DNA of 64,000 nt from DATFVJ01 sp963826515 (GTDB lineage: Bacteria; Actinomycetota; Actinomycetes; Streptosporangiales; Streptosporangiaceae), in assembly GCA_963826515.1 (NCBI GenBank), contig CAWGXI010000005.1, positions 431,693 to 495,692 on the forward strand, written 5' to 3'. A program made the position numbers and the translations under genes. The notes beneath the pieces are model-generated. The model was not told where the DNA came from and ran no database searches. It saw nothing but the letters and a program-made list of their open reading frames with translations. Shown here in pieces: positions 9,430 to 18,500 of the stretch; the first letter of the stretch is position 1; each line of letters begins with the position of its first letter.

Positions 9430-9519
9430 GCTGAGATAAGCAGTGCGGCTGAGATAAGCGGTGCGGCTGAGATAAGCGGTGCGGCTGAGATAAGCGGTGC
9501 GGCTGAGATGAGCGGTGCG
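9430..9519. repeat. Five tandem copies of an 18-bp unit
   Basis: The unit GCTGAGATAAGCGGTGCG occurs five times in succession with at most one substitution per copy, in the 454-bp convergent gap between the glycosidase and Tex. Because 18 is a multiple of three, open frames run through it, but these look incidental. Confidence 0.9.
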
Positions 9520-9645
9520 GCACGCCGAGGTGAGCCGTGCCGGTGAGGTGCGCGCGGCGCGAGGTGCGAGATGGGTTCCCCGCGGCGCGACTGAGGTGTG
9601 CGGTGCGCTGAACTGGTATGGGAGCAGGATCATGGCCAGTGGGGG

Positions 9646-12168
9646 CTATCGCGGGTCTTCAGCGGGGGGGCCATCGACCAGACCGGCCCGTCTGAGGGCG
9701 TCCGCGAGGGCACCACCGCTAGACTCACGACTCCCCGAACCACCGCCAGACCCACGGCCCCCCGAACCACCGCCAGACCCACGGCCCCCCGAACCACCGC
9801 GGTTACGGCCGCTGCCTGCGTGGCGCGACTGCCCACTGCTCGGCCCTTGGCTCTGAGCGCGGTCGCCATCCGGTGACCGCACATCGGGTTGCGCCCGCTT
9901 ACCTCCGGCGCCGCGCGCACCACCAGAACGGCCCGGCACCGAGCCGCCGGAAGCGGCCTCACCACTGGCCCCGCCACCAGCCCCGCCGACCTCGTCGGCG
10001 AGACGCAGCGTGAGGGCGATGCGCTTGCGAGCGATGTCGACGCCGAGCACCTTGACGCGCACGACGTCGCCTGGCTTAACCACCTCGCGCGGATCGGCCA
10101 CGAAACCCTTCGACATCGCGGAGATGTGCACCAGGCCGTCCTGATGCACGCCGACATCGACGAAGGCGCCGAACGCGGCGACGTTGGTGACGACACCTTC
10201 GAGCACCATGCCCGCCCGAAGGTCCGCCAGGGTTTCCACGCCCTCCTTGAACGACGCGGTGGTGAAGGCGGGCCGCGGGTCGCGGCCAGGTTTCTCGAGT
10301 TCCTTCAGGATGTCCGTCACGGTCGGTATCCCGAACGTGCCGTCAGCGAACTCCGCCGGCTTGAGCCCGCGCAGCACCGAGGTTTTGCCGATCAAGGTCA
10401 TGATGTCGCCACCCGTGGCCGCGAGGATCCTGCGCACCACCGGATACGCCTCGGGGTGCACGGCGGAAGCGTCAAGCGGGTCGTCGCCAGCGGGGATGCG
10501 CAGGAAACCGGCGCACTGCTCGAACGCCTTCGGGCCGAGGCGGGGCACGGCCTTGAGCGCACGCCGCGAGCGGAACGGCCCGCCGGCGTCCCGGTGCGCG
10601 ACGATGCCCGCAGCAAGCCCGTCACTGATGCCAGAGACACGCGAGAGCAGCGGCGCCGAGGCAGTGTTGACGTCGACGCCCACCGCGTTCACGCAGTCCT
10701 CGACGACTGCGTCCAGCGATTGCGACAGCTTGGCCTCGGACAGATCATGCTGGTACTGACCGACACCGATCGACTTGGGGTCGATCTTGACGAGTTCTGC
10801 GAGCGGATCCTGCAACCTGCGCGCGATCGACGCCGCGCCACGAAGCGACACGTCAAGGCCGGGCAGCTCACGCGAGGCATAAGCCGAGGCCGAGTAGACC
10901 GACGCACCCGCCTCCGACACCATGATCTTGGTAAGGCCCAGCTCCGGATGCAGCTTGATCACCTCGCCGGCCAGCTTGTCGGTCTCGCGCGAGGCCGTAC
11001 CGTTGCCGATCGCGATCAGTTCGACCCGGTGTGCGCGCGCCAGCCGTGCCAGCACCGCGACAGCCTCGTCCCAGCGCCGCCGCGGCTCGTGCGGATAGAT
11101 CGTCTCAGTCGCCATCACCTTGCCCGTCGCGTCCACCACCGCGACCTTTACGCCGGTACGAAATCCAGGATCGAGGCCAGCTACTGGCCTCGCGCCCGCG
11201 GGCGCGGCGAGCAGCAGGTCACGCAGGTTGGCTGCGAATACCCGCACCGCCTCCTCCTCCGCCCGCTGCCACAGGCGCATGCGCAGGTCGATGGACAGAT
11301 GGACGCTGATCCGCGTCCGCCAGGCCCAGCGCACCGTGCCCATCAGCCATTGGCTGGCCGGACCCCCGGAGGGTGAGATCGCGAACCGCCGCGCGATCCT
11401 CAGTTCGTAGTCGTTCGGGGCGTCCGTGCCGGGTGCGAGCGGTTCCTCGGGCTCGAGCGTGAGGTCGAGGATCTCTTCCTTCTCGCCGCGGAACACCGCC
11501 AGGATCCGGTGCGAAGGCAACCTCGTGAACGGCTCAGCGAAGTCGAAGTAGTCGGCAAACTTCGCCCCAGCCTCCCGCCTGCCCGGATGCGCCCGCGACA
11601 CCAGCCGGCCCCGCGACCACATCTGCTCGCGCAGAGTCCCGATCAGGTCCGCGTCCTCGGCGAACCGCTCAGAAAGGATCGCGCGTGCGCCCTCCAGTGC
11701 GGCCGCCGCGGCAGGCACGCCCCTGGCCGCGTCCACAAAGGCCGCGGCCGCCAGCAGCGGGTCAGCCGCTGGGTCGGCGAGAATGTGATCAGCCAGTGGC
11801 TCCAATCCGGATTCCCTGGCGATCTGCGCCTTGGTGCGGCGCTTGGGTTTGTACGGCAGGTAGATGTCCTCCAGGCGCGCCTTCGAATCAGCGGCCATGA
11901 TCTGCGCCTCGAGTTCCGGGCCAAGTTTGCCCTGGCCGCGGATGGACTCCAGGACGGCGGAGCGTCGCTCGTCTAGCTCACGCAGGTAGCGAAGCCGCTC
12001 CTGCAACGTCCGAAGCTGCGCGTCGTCGAGCGTGCCAGTCGCTTCCTTGCGGTAACGGGCGATGAACGGCACCGTCGCCCCGCCGTCGAGCAAGTCCACG
12101 GCGGCACTCACTTGCCGTTCGGCCGCGCCGATCTCGGCCGCGATCCGCTGATAAACAGTCACCGTCAC
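9646..12168 (-). CDS. tex: Tex family RNA-binding transcriptional accessory protein
   Basis: Tex is a cytoplasmic RNA/DNA-binding factor linked to transcript elongation and RNA quality control. The order of domains is the Tex N-terminal helical region (FIARYRKEATGTLDD), the YqgF/RNase H-like domain (GLDPGFRTGVKVAVVD), helix-hairpin-helix repeats (NTASAPLLSRVSGI), and an S1 domain (GAFVDVGVHQDGLVHIS). After S1 comes a disordered tail of about 120 residues rich in Gly, Ser and Arg; the distal part is built from a 30-bp DNA repeat at about 9730-9805. The start is set at GTG 12168, preceded by a purine-rich GAGAGGCAGG; an upstream TTG frame to 12201 is less likely. Confidence 0.93.
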   Translation of the reverse strand: MTVTVYQRIAAEIGAAERQVSAAVDLLDGGATVPFIARYRKEATGTLDDAQLRTLQERLRYLRELDERRSAVLESIRGQGKLGPELEAQIMAADSKARLEDIYLPYKPKRRTKAQIARESGLEPLADHILADPAADPLLAAAAFVDAARGVPAAAAALEGARAILSERFAEDADLIGTLREQMWSRGRLVSRAHPGRREAGAKFADYFDFAEPFTRLPSHRILAVFRGEKEEILDLTLEPEEPLAPGTDAPNDYELRIARRFAISPSGGPASQWLMGTVRWAWRTRISVHLSIDLRMRLWQRAEEEAVRVFAANLRDLLLAAPAGARPVAGLDPGFRTGVKVAVVDATGKVMATETIYPHEPRRRWDEAVAVLARLARAHRVELIAIGNGTASRETDKLAGEVIKLHPELGLTKIMVSEAGASVYSASAYASRELPGLDVSLRGAASIARRLQDPLAELVKIDPKSIGVGQYQHDLSEAKLSQSLDAVVEDCVNAVGVDVNTASAPLLSRVSGISDGLAAGIVAHRDAGGPFRSRRALKAVPRLGPKAFEQCAGFLRIPAGDDPLDASAVHPEAYPVVRRILAATGGDIMTLIGKTSVLRGLKPAEFADGTFGIPTVTDILKELEKPGRDPRPAFTTASFKEGVETLADLRAGMVLEGVVTNVAAFGAFVDVGVHQDGLVHISAMSKGFVADPREVVKPGDVVRVKVLGVDIARKRIALTLRLADEVGGAGGGASGEAASGGSVPGRSGGARGAGGKRAQPDVRSPDGDRAQSQGPSSGQSRHAGSGRNRGGSGGRGSGGGSGGRGSGGGSGSRESSGGALADALRRAGLVDGPPAEDPR

Positions 12169-12499
12169 GATTTTGACCTGCCTCTCACCCGCGCACGACA
12201 AGGTGCAGCTTCCTATCTACCGCAGCTGGCTTCGCGCGGGCACAACCTCAGCACGGCCAGGGTGTTGAATGAGCCTTAGGGCGTCCCGTGGATCTTTGGC
12301 GGCGCGGATCGGCGCCCAGACGACGACCGGCGGCGTTGTCGTCGTCGCCGATCGCTCCACTATCGGCTCCTCCTCCGCCTTGCCGGGTCGCCGCCTGGAG
12401 CACCGTCCGCATCCACCAAGATCCACGGGACACGCCCTAACGGCTGCGCGGTGGCGGCGATCATGAAGGGGTGCTCCCCCGACCCGGGTGAGCGATGCC
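12169..12499. other. Intergenic region holding one repeat element
   Basis: This 331-bp space between tex and the toxin/PspA-like/XRE gene is half filled by the 165-bp inverted-repeat element at 12276-12440. Nothing else is recognisable. Confidence 0.6.
12276..12440. mobile_element. MITE-like element, copy A (165 bp)
   Basis: The element begins TTAGGGCGTCCCGTGGATCTT and ends with its near-complement AAGATCCACGGGACACGCCCTAA. The interior, including GGCTCCTCCTCCGCCTTGCC, is shared with copies at 15294-15470 and 55341-55506. It has no coding capacity, as expected for a non-autonomous element moved by a transposase in trans. Confidence 0.8.
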
Positions 12500-13881
12500 T
12501 CATGCCTGTTCCACCGGGCGTCCCTGCAGGACGATCTGCTCGGCGCCGAGATCCGCGACGATGCCGAGGCGCCCTCCGAGGGCGGCGACATAGGCCGCGA
12601 GGGTGCCGACCTCGGTACCGTCAGGCGTGCCGTGCTCGATCTCCCACTCCCGTTCCGGCCCGATGCGCATCCGCTCGGCCACCTGGGCCGGGGTCAGCCC
12701 GCTGCGGCGGCGCAACTCGACGAGCCTGTGCGCACGGTTCCTCGCGGCGAGCACGGCCGCGCCTGCCTGCGCCTCCGCGGCCTCACCCGGGCAGAACTCG
12801 CGGAGGAACGACTCCTTGTCGTAGGACGTGAACGATGTCACTATCCCTTCGCCCGCAGATCGCGGGCGGGCCTCGGCGAGCGCACGCAGACGGACCCGGG
12901 CCAGCGAGATCGCCAGGTCATACCAGGCCACACGGTCGGCTTCCGCCGCCGCAAGCAAGACAGGCACGCCCGCCTGCGGCACCGCGAGCAGGATGCAGAT
13001 CCCGCTGGAAGCGGAGGCGCCAGGCCGCAGTTCCATCAGGTCTGGCCGCGCTGTCGCCGGACCCGGCTGCGGTATCACCGAGCCCGGCCGTGGTGTCACC
13101 GGGCCCGGCGTCGGTATCCCACGGTCTTTCACCAGCGCGCCGGTCTCGGCCCCCGCCGCACGCTCCACGTCGCGGTCGCTGCCGAGCAGCTCCTCCACGG
13201 CCCGCAGGGTAGCGCAGATCGCTTCCCGCGCCTGCGCGTCCGCAGCATCCGCGGCTGCCGCCTGCCCGCCGACGCTGGCCAGCGCGTCGCCCGCGTCCTG
13301 CACCGCTTGCGCCGCCTGATAGCTGGCCTTGGCAGTCTCCTTGCGGGTCCTGAAGGCGTCCACCTTGGCCTGCAGCCGCTCGTAGGCCGCGGTAAGTTTC
13401 TCCTCGTCCGCGACCAGGCCGGAATGCCGGCCGCGGGCCTCCTCCAGCTGGGCCTTCACCCCCGATCCCCGCGACGACGCCTCCTGCGCCAGGTCTTCCC
13501 TGCCAGCCTCAACTGCCCTGTCGCGCTGATCCGCGAGCCTCGTCACCTGCATCTCAAGCTGCGCGATCTCGTGCTCGAGCCGCTTACGCGAGGTCGCGAC
13601 GCCGGCCAGGCCCCTGCGCGCCCGGGTGAGCGGTTCGAGCTGGCGCTGATAGGCGCCGTCAGGCCTGTCACCGGATCTCGCACCCGGATCGGTGCCCGAG
13701 CCGGTGCGAGCAGCGGGGGGCCGAGTCCTGATCCCTCGTCGAGCAGGGCGATCACGGCCTCGGCAGCAAGCCTTGCCTTGGTGGGTTCTGTGCTCCGCAG
13801 GTCGTTCAGCCAGGCACGGACCTCGACTGCGACTTGCAGCGATGTCCCGGGGGGCGACCCGCCTGGATCCCCCCGCGTCAC
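12500..13881 (-). pseudogene. HigB-like toxin / coiled-coil (PspA-like) / XRE HTH fusion, frameshifted
   Basis: The protein reads as a toxin-antitoxin pair in one chain. Residues VEVRAWLNDLRSTEPTKARL and ALLDEGSGLG (about 13740-13835) resemble the N-terminal half of the actinobacterial HigB/gp49-like toxin. A coiled coil of about 130 residues (RLEHEIAQLEMQVTRL through FRTRKETAKASYQAAQA) resembles PspA/IM30. The second half of the toxin fold (MELRPGASASSGICILLAV) follows, then an XRE HTH (RRRSGLTPAQVAERM ... YVAALGGRLGIVADLG). The toxin start is in a different frame from everything downstream; the switch is near 13650-13680. The start GTG 13881 is a guess. Confidence 0.6.
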
Positions 13882-14009
13882 CCCGCCGGGTGACCCCCCA
13901 GCGATCCTCTCGCGGGTCGCGCATAGCTGCTTTCCTCCGATAACCACGCCCAGGCGCAATGTCCCACGCAGCGGGGCGGCAGGCAAGGCGCGCACGCTAG
14001 CCTGACGCT

Positions 14010-14654
14010 GTGGCTTTCTCCGGCTGGCCCGCAGAGGCGATCGAGTTCTACGAAGGGCTCGCAGCGGACAACTCAAAGCACTACTGGCAGGCGCACAAGG
14101 CCGTCTACGACGAACTCGTGCACCAGCCGATGACCGAGTTGCTCGCCGAGCTCGAGGCTGAGTTCGGCGCGGGCAAGATCTTCCGGCCCTACCGCGACAT
14201 CCGCTTCAGCCGCGACAAGTCGCCCTACAAGACCGCGATCGGGGCCACCCTCGCCAGCGGCGGCTACGTTCAGTTCTCCGCGGACGGACTGAGCGCGGGC
14301 TGCGGCAAGTACCTGCTGAGTCCCGGGCAGTTGAATCGCTACCGGCGCGCTGTCGCCGACGACGTGAGCGGAGCCACGCTGACCGCAATCGTCGCCACCG
14401 CGCGGCAGGCCGGCCTCGAGGTTGCCGCCCATGACACGCTCAAGACCTGCCCGAAGGGCTACCCCAAGGATCATCCGCGCGCCGACCTGCTCCGCTACAA
14501 AGGCCTGATCACCTGGCAGCGGTGGCCAGCGGAGGCCTGGCTGGGCACGGCCAAGGCGAAGGCCAGGGTGGAGGATTTCCTGCGCGCATCGGGGCCACTG
14601 AATGACTGGCTCGCCATACACGTCGGTCCCGACGCCGACCCCCATCACCATTGA
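14010..14654 (+). CDS. DUF2461 domain-containing protein
   Basis: The 214-residue product matches DUF2461, a widespread family of unknown function. Typical elements are FYEGLAADNSKHYW near residues 12-25, the FRPYRDIRFSRDKSPYKT motif near 58-75, and the later KGYPKDHPRADLLRYKGL. The length is normal for the family. The start is GTG 14010. It is divergent from the fusion gene to its left and convergent with the flavodoxin. No catalytic residues can be assigned. Confidence 0.88.
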   Translation: MAFSGWPAEAIEFYEGLAADNSKHYWQAHKAVYDELVHQPMTELLAELEAEFGAGKIFRPYRDIRFSRDKSPYKTAIGATLASGGYVQFSADGLSAGCGKYLLSPGQLNRYRRAVADDVSGATLTAIVATARQAGLEVAAHDTLKTCPKGYPKDHPRADLLRYKGLITWQRWPAEAWLGTAKAKARVEDFLRASGPLNDWLAIHVGPDADPHHH

Positions 14655-14702
14655 GTGTTGCTGCTGGCGCCGCGCGACAACGAACGGTAGCCGAGTGTGG
14701 CG

Positions 14703-15272
14703 TCACCCGGTAGGCACCCCGGCGCCGAGCAGCGCGGCGGCCCAGTCGTGTGCCCGGTCGAGTTCGCCAGCGCGCAGCGGGCCCTCGCCTCCTTCGACGA
14801 TGAAGCCCTCCGGCTCGGCCGCGAGGCTGTAGCCGTGCTGGCGCAGGCGGTGGGCGATGCCCTTAGCGGCGCCGCCGGCCAGCCGGGAAGCCAGCCGGGT
14901 GTCGAAGGCGGCGGCGCGGTGGCCGTTGCCCGTCTTGGGCATGGCGTGGAACCAGTCACGCAGGCCAGGGCCTTCTGCGTCCTGGTCGAGCGGATGTTCC
15001 TGCGTGGCTCCCGCCGCATTCGCCTTGGGCGGGTCCTTTGTGACACCCTGCACCGCATCCCTGCGGCTCCTTGCGATCGTCATGCCGCGCGCGTGCGTCG
15101 GCCCGCCGACAACCAGCAGATCGGCGGCGGCGAACAGGCCGGGGGTGGCGCGGGAGACTGGCAGGCAGTTCACCACGGCCTCGGCGGCAGCGTCGCGGAT
15201 CCCGCGCTCGATGGCACCCGCGACCCGGTGGGTGTTGCCGAATATGCTTTCGTATACGATGAGAACCTGCAT
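14703..15272 (-). CDS. Flavodoxin-like protein
   Basis: The N-terminus MQVLIVYESIFGNTHRVA is the classic flavodoxin FMN-phosphate loop. It is followed by LLVVGGPTHARGMT, the strand that contacts the isoalloxazine ring. The 189-residue length is that of long single-domain flavodoxins or WrbA-like proteins. ATG 15272 is preferred over the upstream frame because AGGAGG lies six bases before it. An insert rich in Lys, Asn and Ala (about residues 85-105) separates the FMN motifs from the C-terminal helix. Probable role: soluble FMN-dependent electron carrier or quinone reductase. The 22 bp upstream lead directly into a MITE-like element. Confidence 0.85.
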   Translation of the reverse strand: MQVLIVYESIFGNTHRVAGAIERGIRDAAAEAVVNCLPVSRATPGLFAAADLLVVGGPTHARGMTIARSRRDAVQGVTKDPPKANAAGATQEHPLDQDAEGPGLRDWFHAMPKTGNGHRAAAFDTRLASRLAGGAAKGIAHRLRQHGYSLAAEPEGFIVEGGEGPLRAGELDRAHDWAAALLGAGVPTG

Positions 15273-15293
15273 GACTCCTCCTGCTCTCACCTT

Positions 15294-15470
15294 CTAGGCC
15301 ATGTCTCGCAGATCTTTGGCGGCGCGGACCAGCGCCCAGACGGGCGACCGGGGTCGTGGGCGGCACTGCCGTCGTCGCCGATAGCTCCACTACCGGCTCC
15401 TCCTCCGCCTTGCCGGTCGCCGCCTGGATCACCGCCCTGCATCCACCGAGATCTCCGAGACATGCCCTAG
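15294..15470. mobile_element. MITE-like element, copy B (177 bp)
   Basis: Ends CTAGGCCATGTCTCGCAGAT and its near-complement ATCTCCGAGACATGCCCTAG bound an interior that aligns with copy A in the same orientation, including GGCTCCTCCTCCGCCTTGCC. It is about 12 bp longer than the others and lies between the flavodoxin start and the hyuAB start, so it may carry or displace promoter elements. Confidence 0.75.
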
Positions 15471-15527
15471 CCTGCGCCGATTCGGCGCGCGCCGGGAGGG
15501 GCCGGACGTCGGGGGGTGATGTGACCT

Positions 15528-18500
15528 ATGTCCCTGTGGGACTTCTGGATCGACCGCGGCGGCACGTTCACCGACGTCGTCGCGCGCCGGCCCGATGGCA
15601 GCCTGGCCGCATGCAAGCTGCTGTCGGAGGATCCTGAGCGGTACGACGACGCGGTCATCGCGGGTATCCGCCGGCTGCTCGGCGTGCCTGCGGGTGAGCC
15701 CGTGCCCGCCGGCCGGATCGGCGTCGTCAGGCTGGGCACGACGGTTGCGACGAACGCCTTGCTCGAACGGAAGGGCGAGCCTGCCGTGCTCGTCATCACG
15801 AAGGGATTCGCCGACGCGCTCCGGATTGGCTACCAGAACCGGCCGCGCATCTTCGACCGCCAGATCGTCCTGCCCGAACGGCTCTACGCCCGGGTGATCG
15901 AGGCAGGCGAGCGGATCGGCGCCCGTGGCGAGGTGATCACCGAACTCGATGAAGATGCCCTCCGCCGCGACCTGCGTGCTGCCTATGCCGACGGGTTCCG
16001 CTCGGTCGCCGTGGTCTGCATGCACGGCTATCGCTACCCACGGCACGAGATGCGGATCGGTGAGATCGCCCGCGCGACCGGCTTCTCGCAGGTTTCCGAA
16101 TCCCACCGGACAAGCGCGCTGATGAAGCTGGTGTCGCGCGGCGACACGACCGTCGTCGACGCCTACCTTTCGCCCATCCTCGGCAGGTACGTGGATCAGG
16201 TCGCCGGCGAGCTACGCGGAACCAGGTTGCTGTTCATGCAGTCCAACGGCGGTCTCGCCGATGCGGGGACGTTCCGCGGCAAGGACTCGATCCTGTCCGG
16301 GCCGGCCGGCGGCATCGTCGGCATGGCACGGACCTCGGCGGCGGCCGGCTTCGACCGGGTGATCGGCTTCGACATGGGTGGCACCTCGACCGACGTGTCA
16401 CACTATGCGGGCGAGTTCGAACGCCAGTACGAAACCGAGGTGGCGGGGGTCCGCATGCGGGCGCCGATGCTGAGTATCCACACCGTCGCCGCTGGGGGCG
16501 GATCGATCCTGCATTTCGACGGCAGCAAGTACCGCGTGGGCCCTGATTCCGCGGGAGCGAATCCCGGACCAGCCGCCTACCGGCGCGGCGGCCCGCTCAC
16601 CGTCACCGATGCGAACATCGCGCTCGGCCGCATCCAGCCGGCCTACTTCCCTGCGGTGTTCGGGGACAGCGGTGACCAGCCACTCGACGCCGGCGTCGCG
16701 CACGACCGCTTCGCCGCCCTTGCGCGGCGGATCGAGGAGGCCACCGGCGACAGGCGTGGCAGCGAGGAGGTGGCCGGCGGGTTCATTGAGATCGCGGTGG
16801 CGAACATGGCCAACGCGATCAAGAAGATCTCGGTTCAGCGCGGTTACGACGTCACCAGGTATGTGCTCGCGACGTTCGGTGGCGCGGGTGGCCAGCACGC
16901 GTGCGCGGTCGCCGATGTGCTCGGCATGACCAAGGTGCTTGTCCACCCGCTCGCCGGGGTCCTTTCCGCTTACGGGATGGGGCTCGCGGATGTCATCGCG
17001 ATGCGCGAGTCCGCGGTGGAGGTGCCGCTGGCCCCTGCCATACTGCCCGAACTCGACCGCGCCGCCAGCGAACTCGAAGCCGATGCGCTCGCCGAACTCG
17101 CCGGCGCGGGCGTCACGGAAGACCAGGTCAGCCGCATTCGCCGCGTCCACCTGCGCTACGACGGAACCGACACCGCCCTGCAGGTGCCGATGGGTCAGGC
17201 AGCCGCGATGGTCAGCGAATTCGAAGCGGTCTACAAGCAGCGCTTCTCCTTCCTCATGCCCGGCAAGCCGATCGTGGTGGAGGCGGTGTCGGTCGAGCTG
17301 GCAGGCGGCGGCGAGCCCGCTGTCGCAGCACCGCCGCGCGCTCGAGCCCCCGGTGAGCCTGCTCCACCGGTCCGGATGTTCGTCCGCGGCGGGTGGGCCG
17401 ACGTGCCACTGCATCGCCGCGGCGAGATGCGCCCAGGCCAGGTGGCCGAGGGCCCGGCGATCATCGTCGAGGACCTCGCCACGACCGTGGTGGAGCCCGG
17501 CTGGCAGGCGACGGTCACCGGCCTCGGCGACCTGCTGCTCAGCCGCGCAGGCACGCGGCCGGGCGGCCCGCCCACCGGCGACAGCCCCGCAGCCAACAGC
17601 AGCGGCGCGGCCAACGACGGCACCGCCGCCAACGACGGCACCGCGGCCGGCCACGGCACCGCCAACGACAGCCCCGCGGCCTGCCATGGCGCCGACGACA
17701 CCGCGGCGGCCGCCGTCGATCCGGTGCGGCTCGAGATCTTCAACAACCTTTTTATGTCCATCGCCGAGCAGATGGGAGTCCGGCTGCGAGCCACGGCTCA
17801 CTCCGTGAATATCAAGGAACGCCTCGATTTCTCCTGCGCGATATTCGACGCGGCGGGGAACCTGATCGCCAATGCGCCGCACATTCCCGTGCACCTGGGC
17901 TCGATGGGCGAAAGCATCAAGATGGTGGCCGAGCGCAACGCGGGCCGGATCCGGCGCGGCGACGTCTACATGCTGAACGATCCCTACCACGGTGGCACCC
18001 ATCTGCCCGACATCACCGTGGTCACGCCGGTCTTCAGGGAAACGGGCGACGAGACCCGAGCGGGCGACGAGGTCCTTTTCTACGTCGCGTCGCGGGGCCA
18101 CCACGCGGAAGTGGGCGGCATGACCCCGGGTTCGATGCCGGCGTTCAGCACCCGCATCGAGGAAGAGGGAGTGCTGATCGACAATTGGCTCCTCGTTTCC
18201 GGCGGCGTGCTTCGGGACGCCGAGACGATCGGCCTGCTCGGCTCGCCGCCGTACCCCTCGCGCAATCCGGCCACGAACATGGCGGACCTGCGCGCCCAGA
18301 TCGCCGCCAACGAGAGGGGCGTGGCTGAACTGCACAAGATGGTCAGGCAGTACGGGCTTGACGTCACGGCGGCGTACATGGGCCACGTGCAGGACAACGC
18401 CGAGGAAGCCGTGCGGCGCGTGCTACCCGGATTGCGCGACGGCGAGTACAGCTACGAACTTGACAACGGTGCAGTGATCAAGGTCGCGGTCCGCGTCGAC

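Noticed and set aside
9430..9519. Small protein made of SGAAEI repeats
   Set aside because: The frame exists only because 18 is a multiple of three; it has no ribosome-binding site or flanking coding signal.
16398..18386. Long reverse-strand open frame of 662 codons
   Set aside because: It lies antisense to the fused HyuA-HyuB gene, has no recognisable motif, and is rich in His, Arg and Asp as expected from GC-rich shadow frames.
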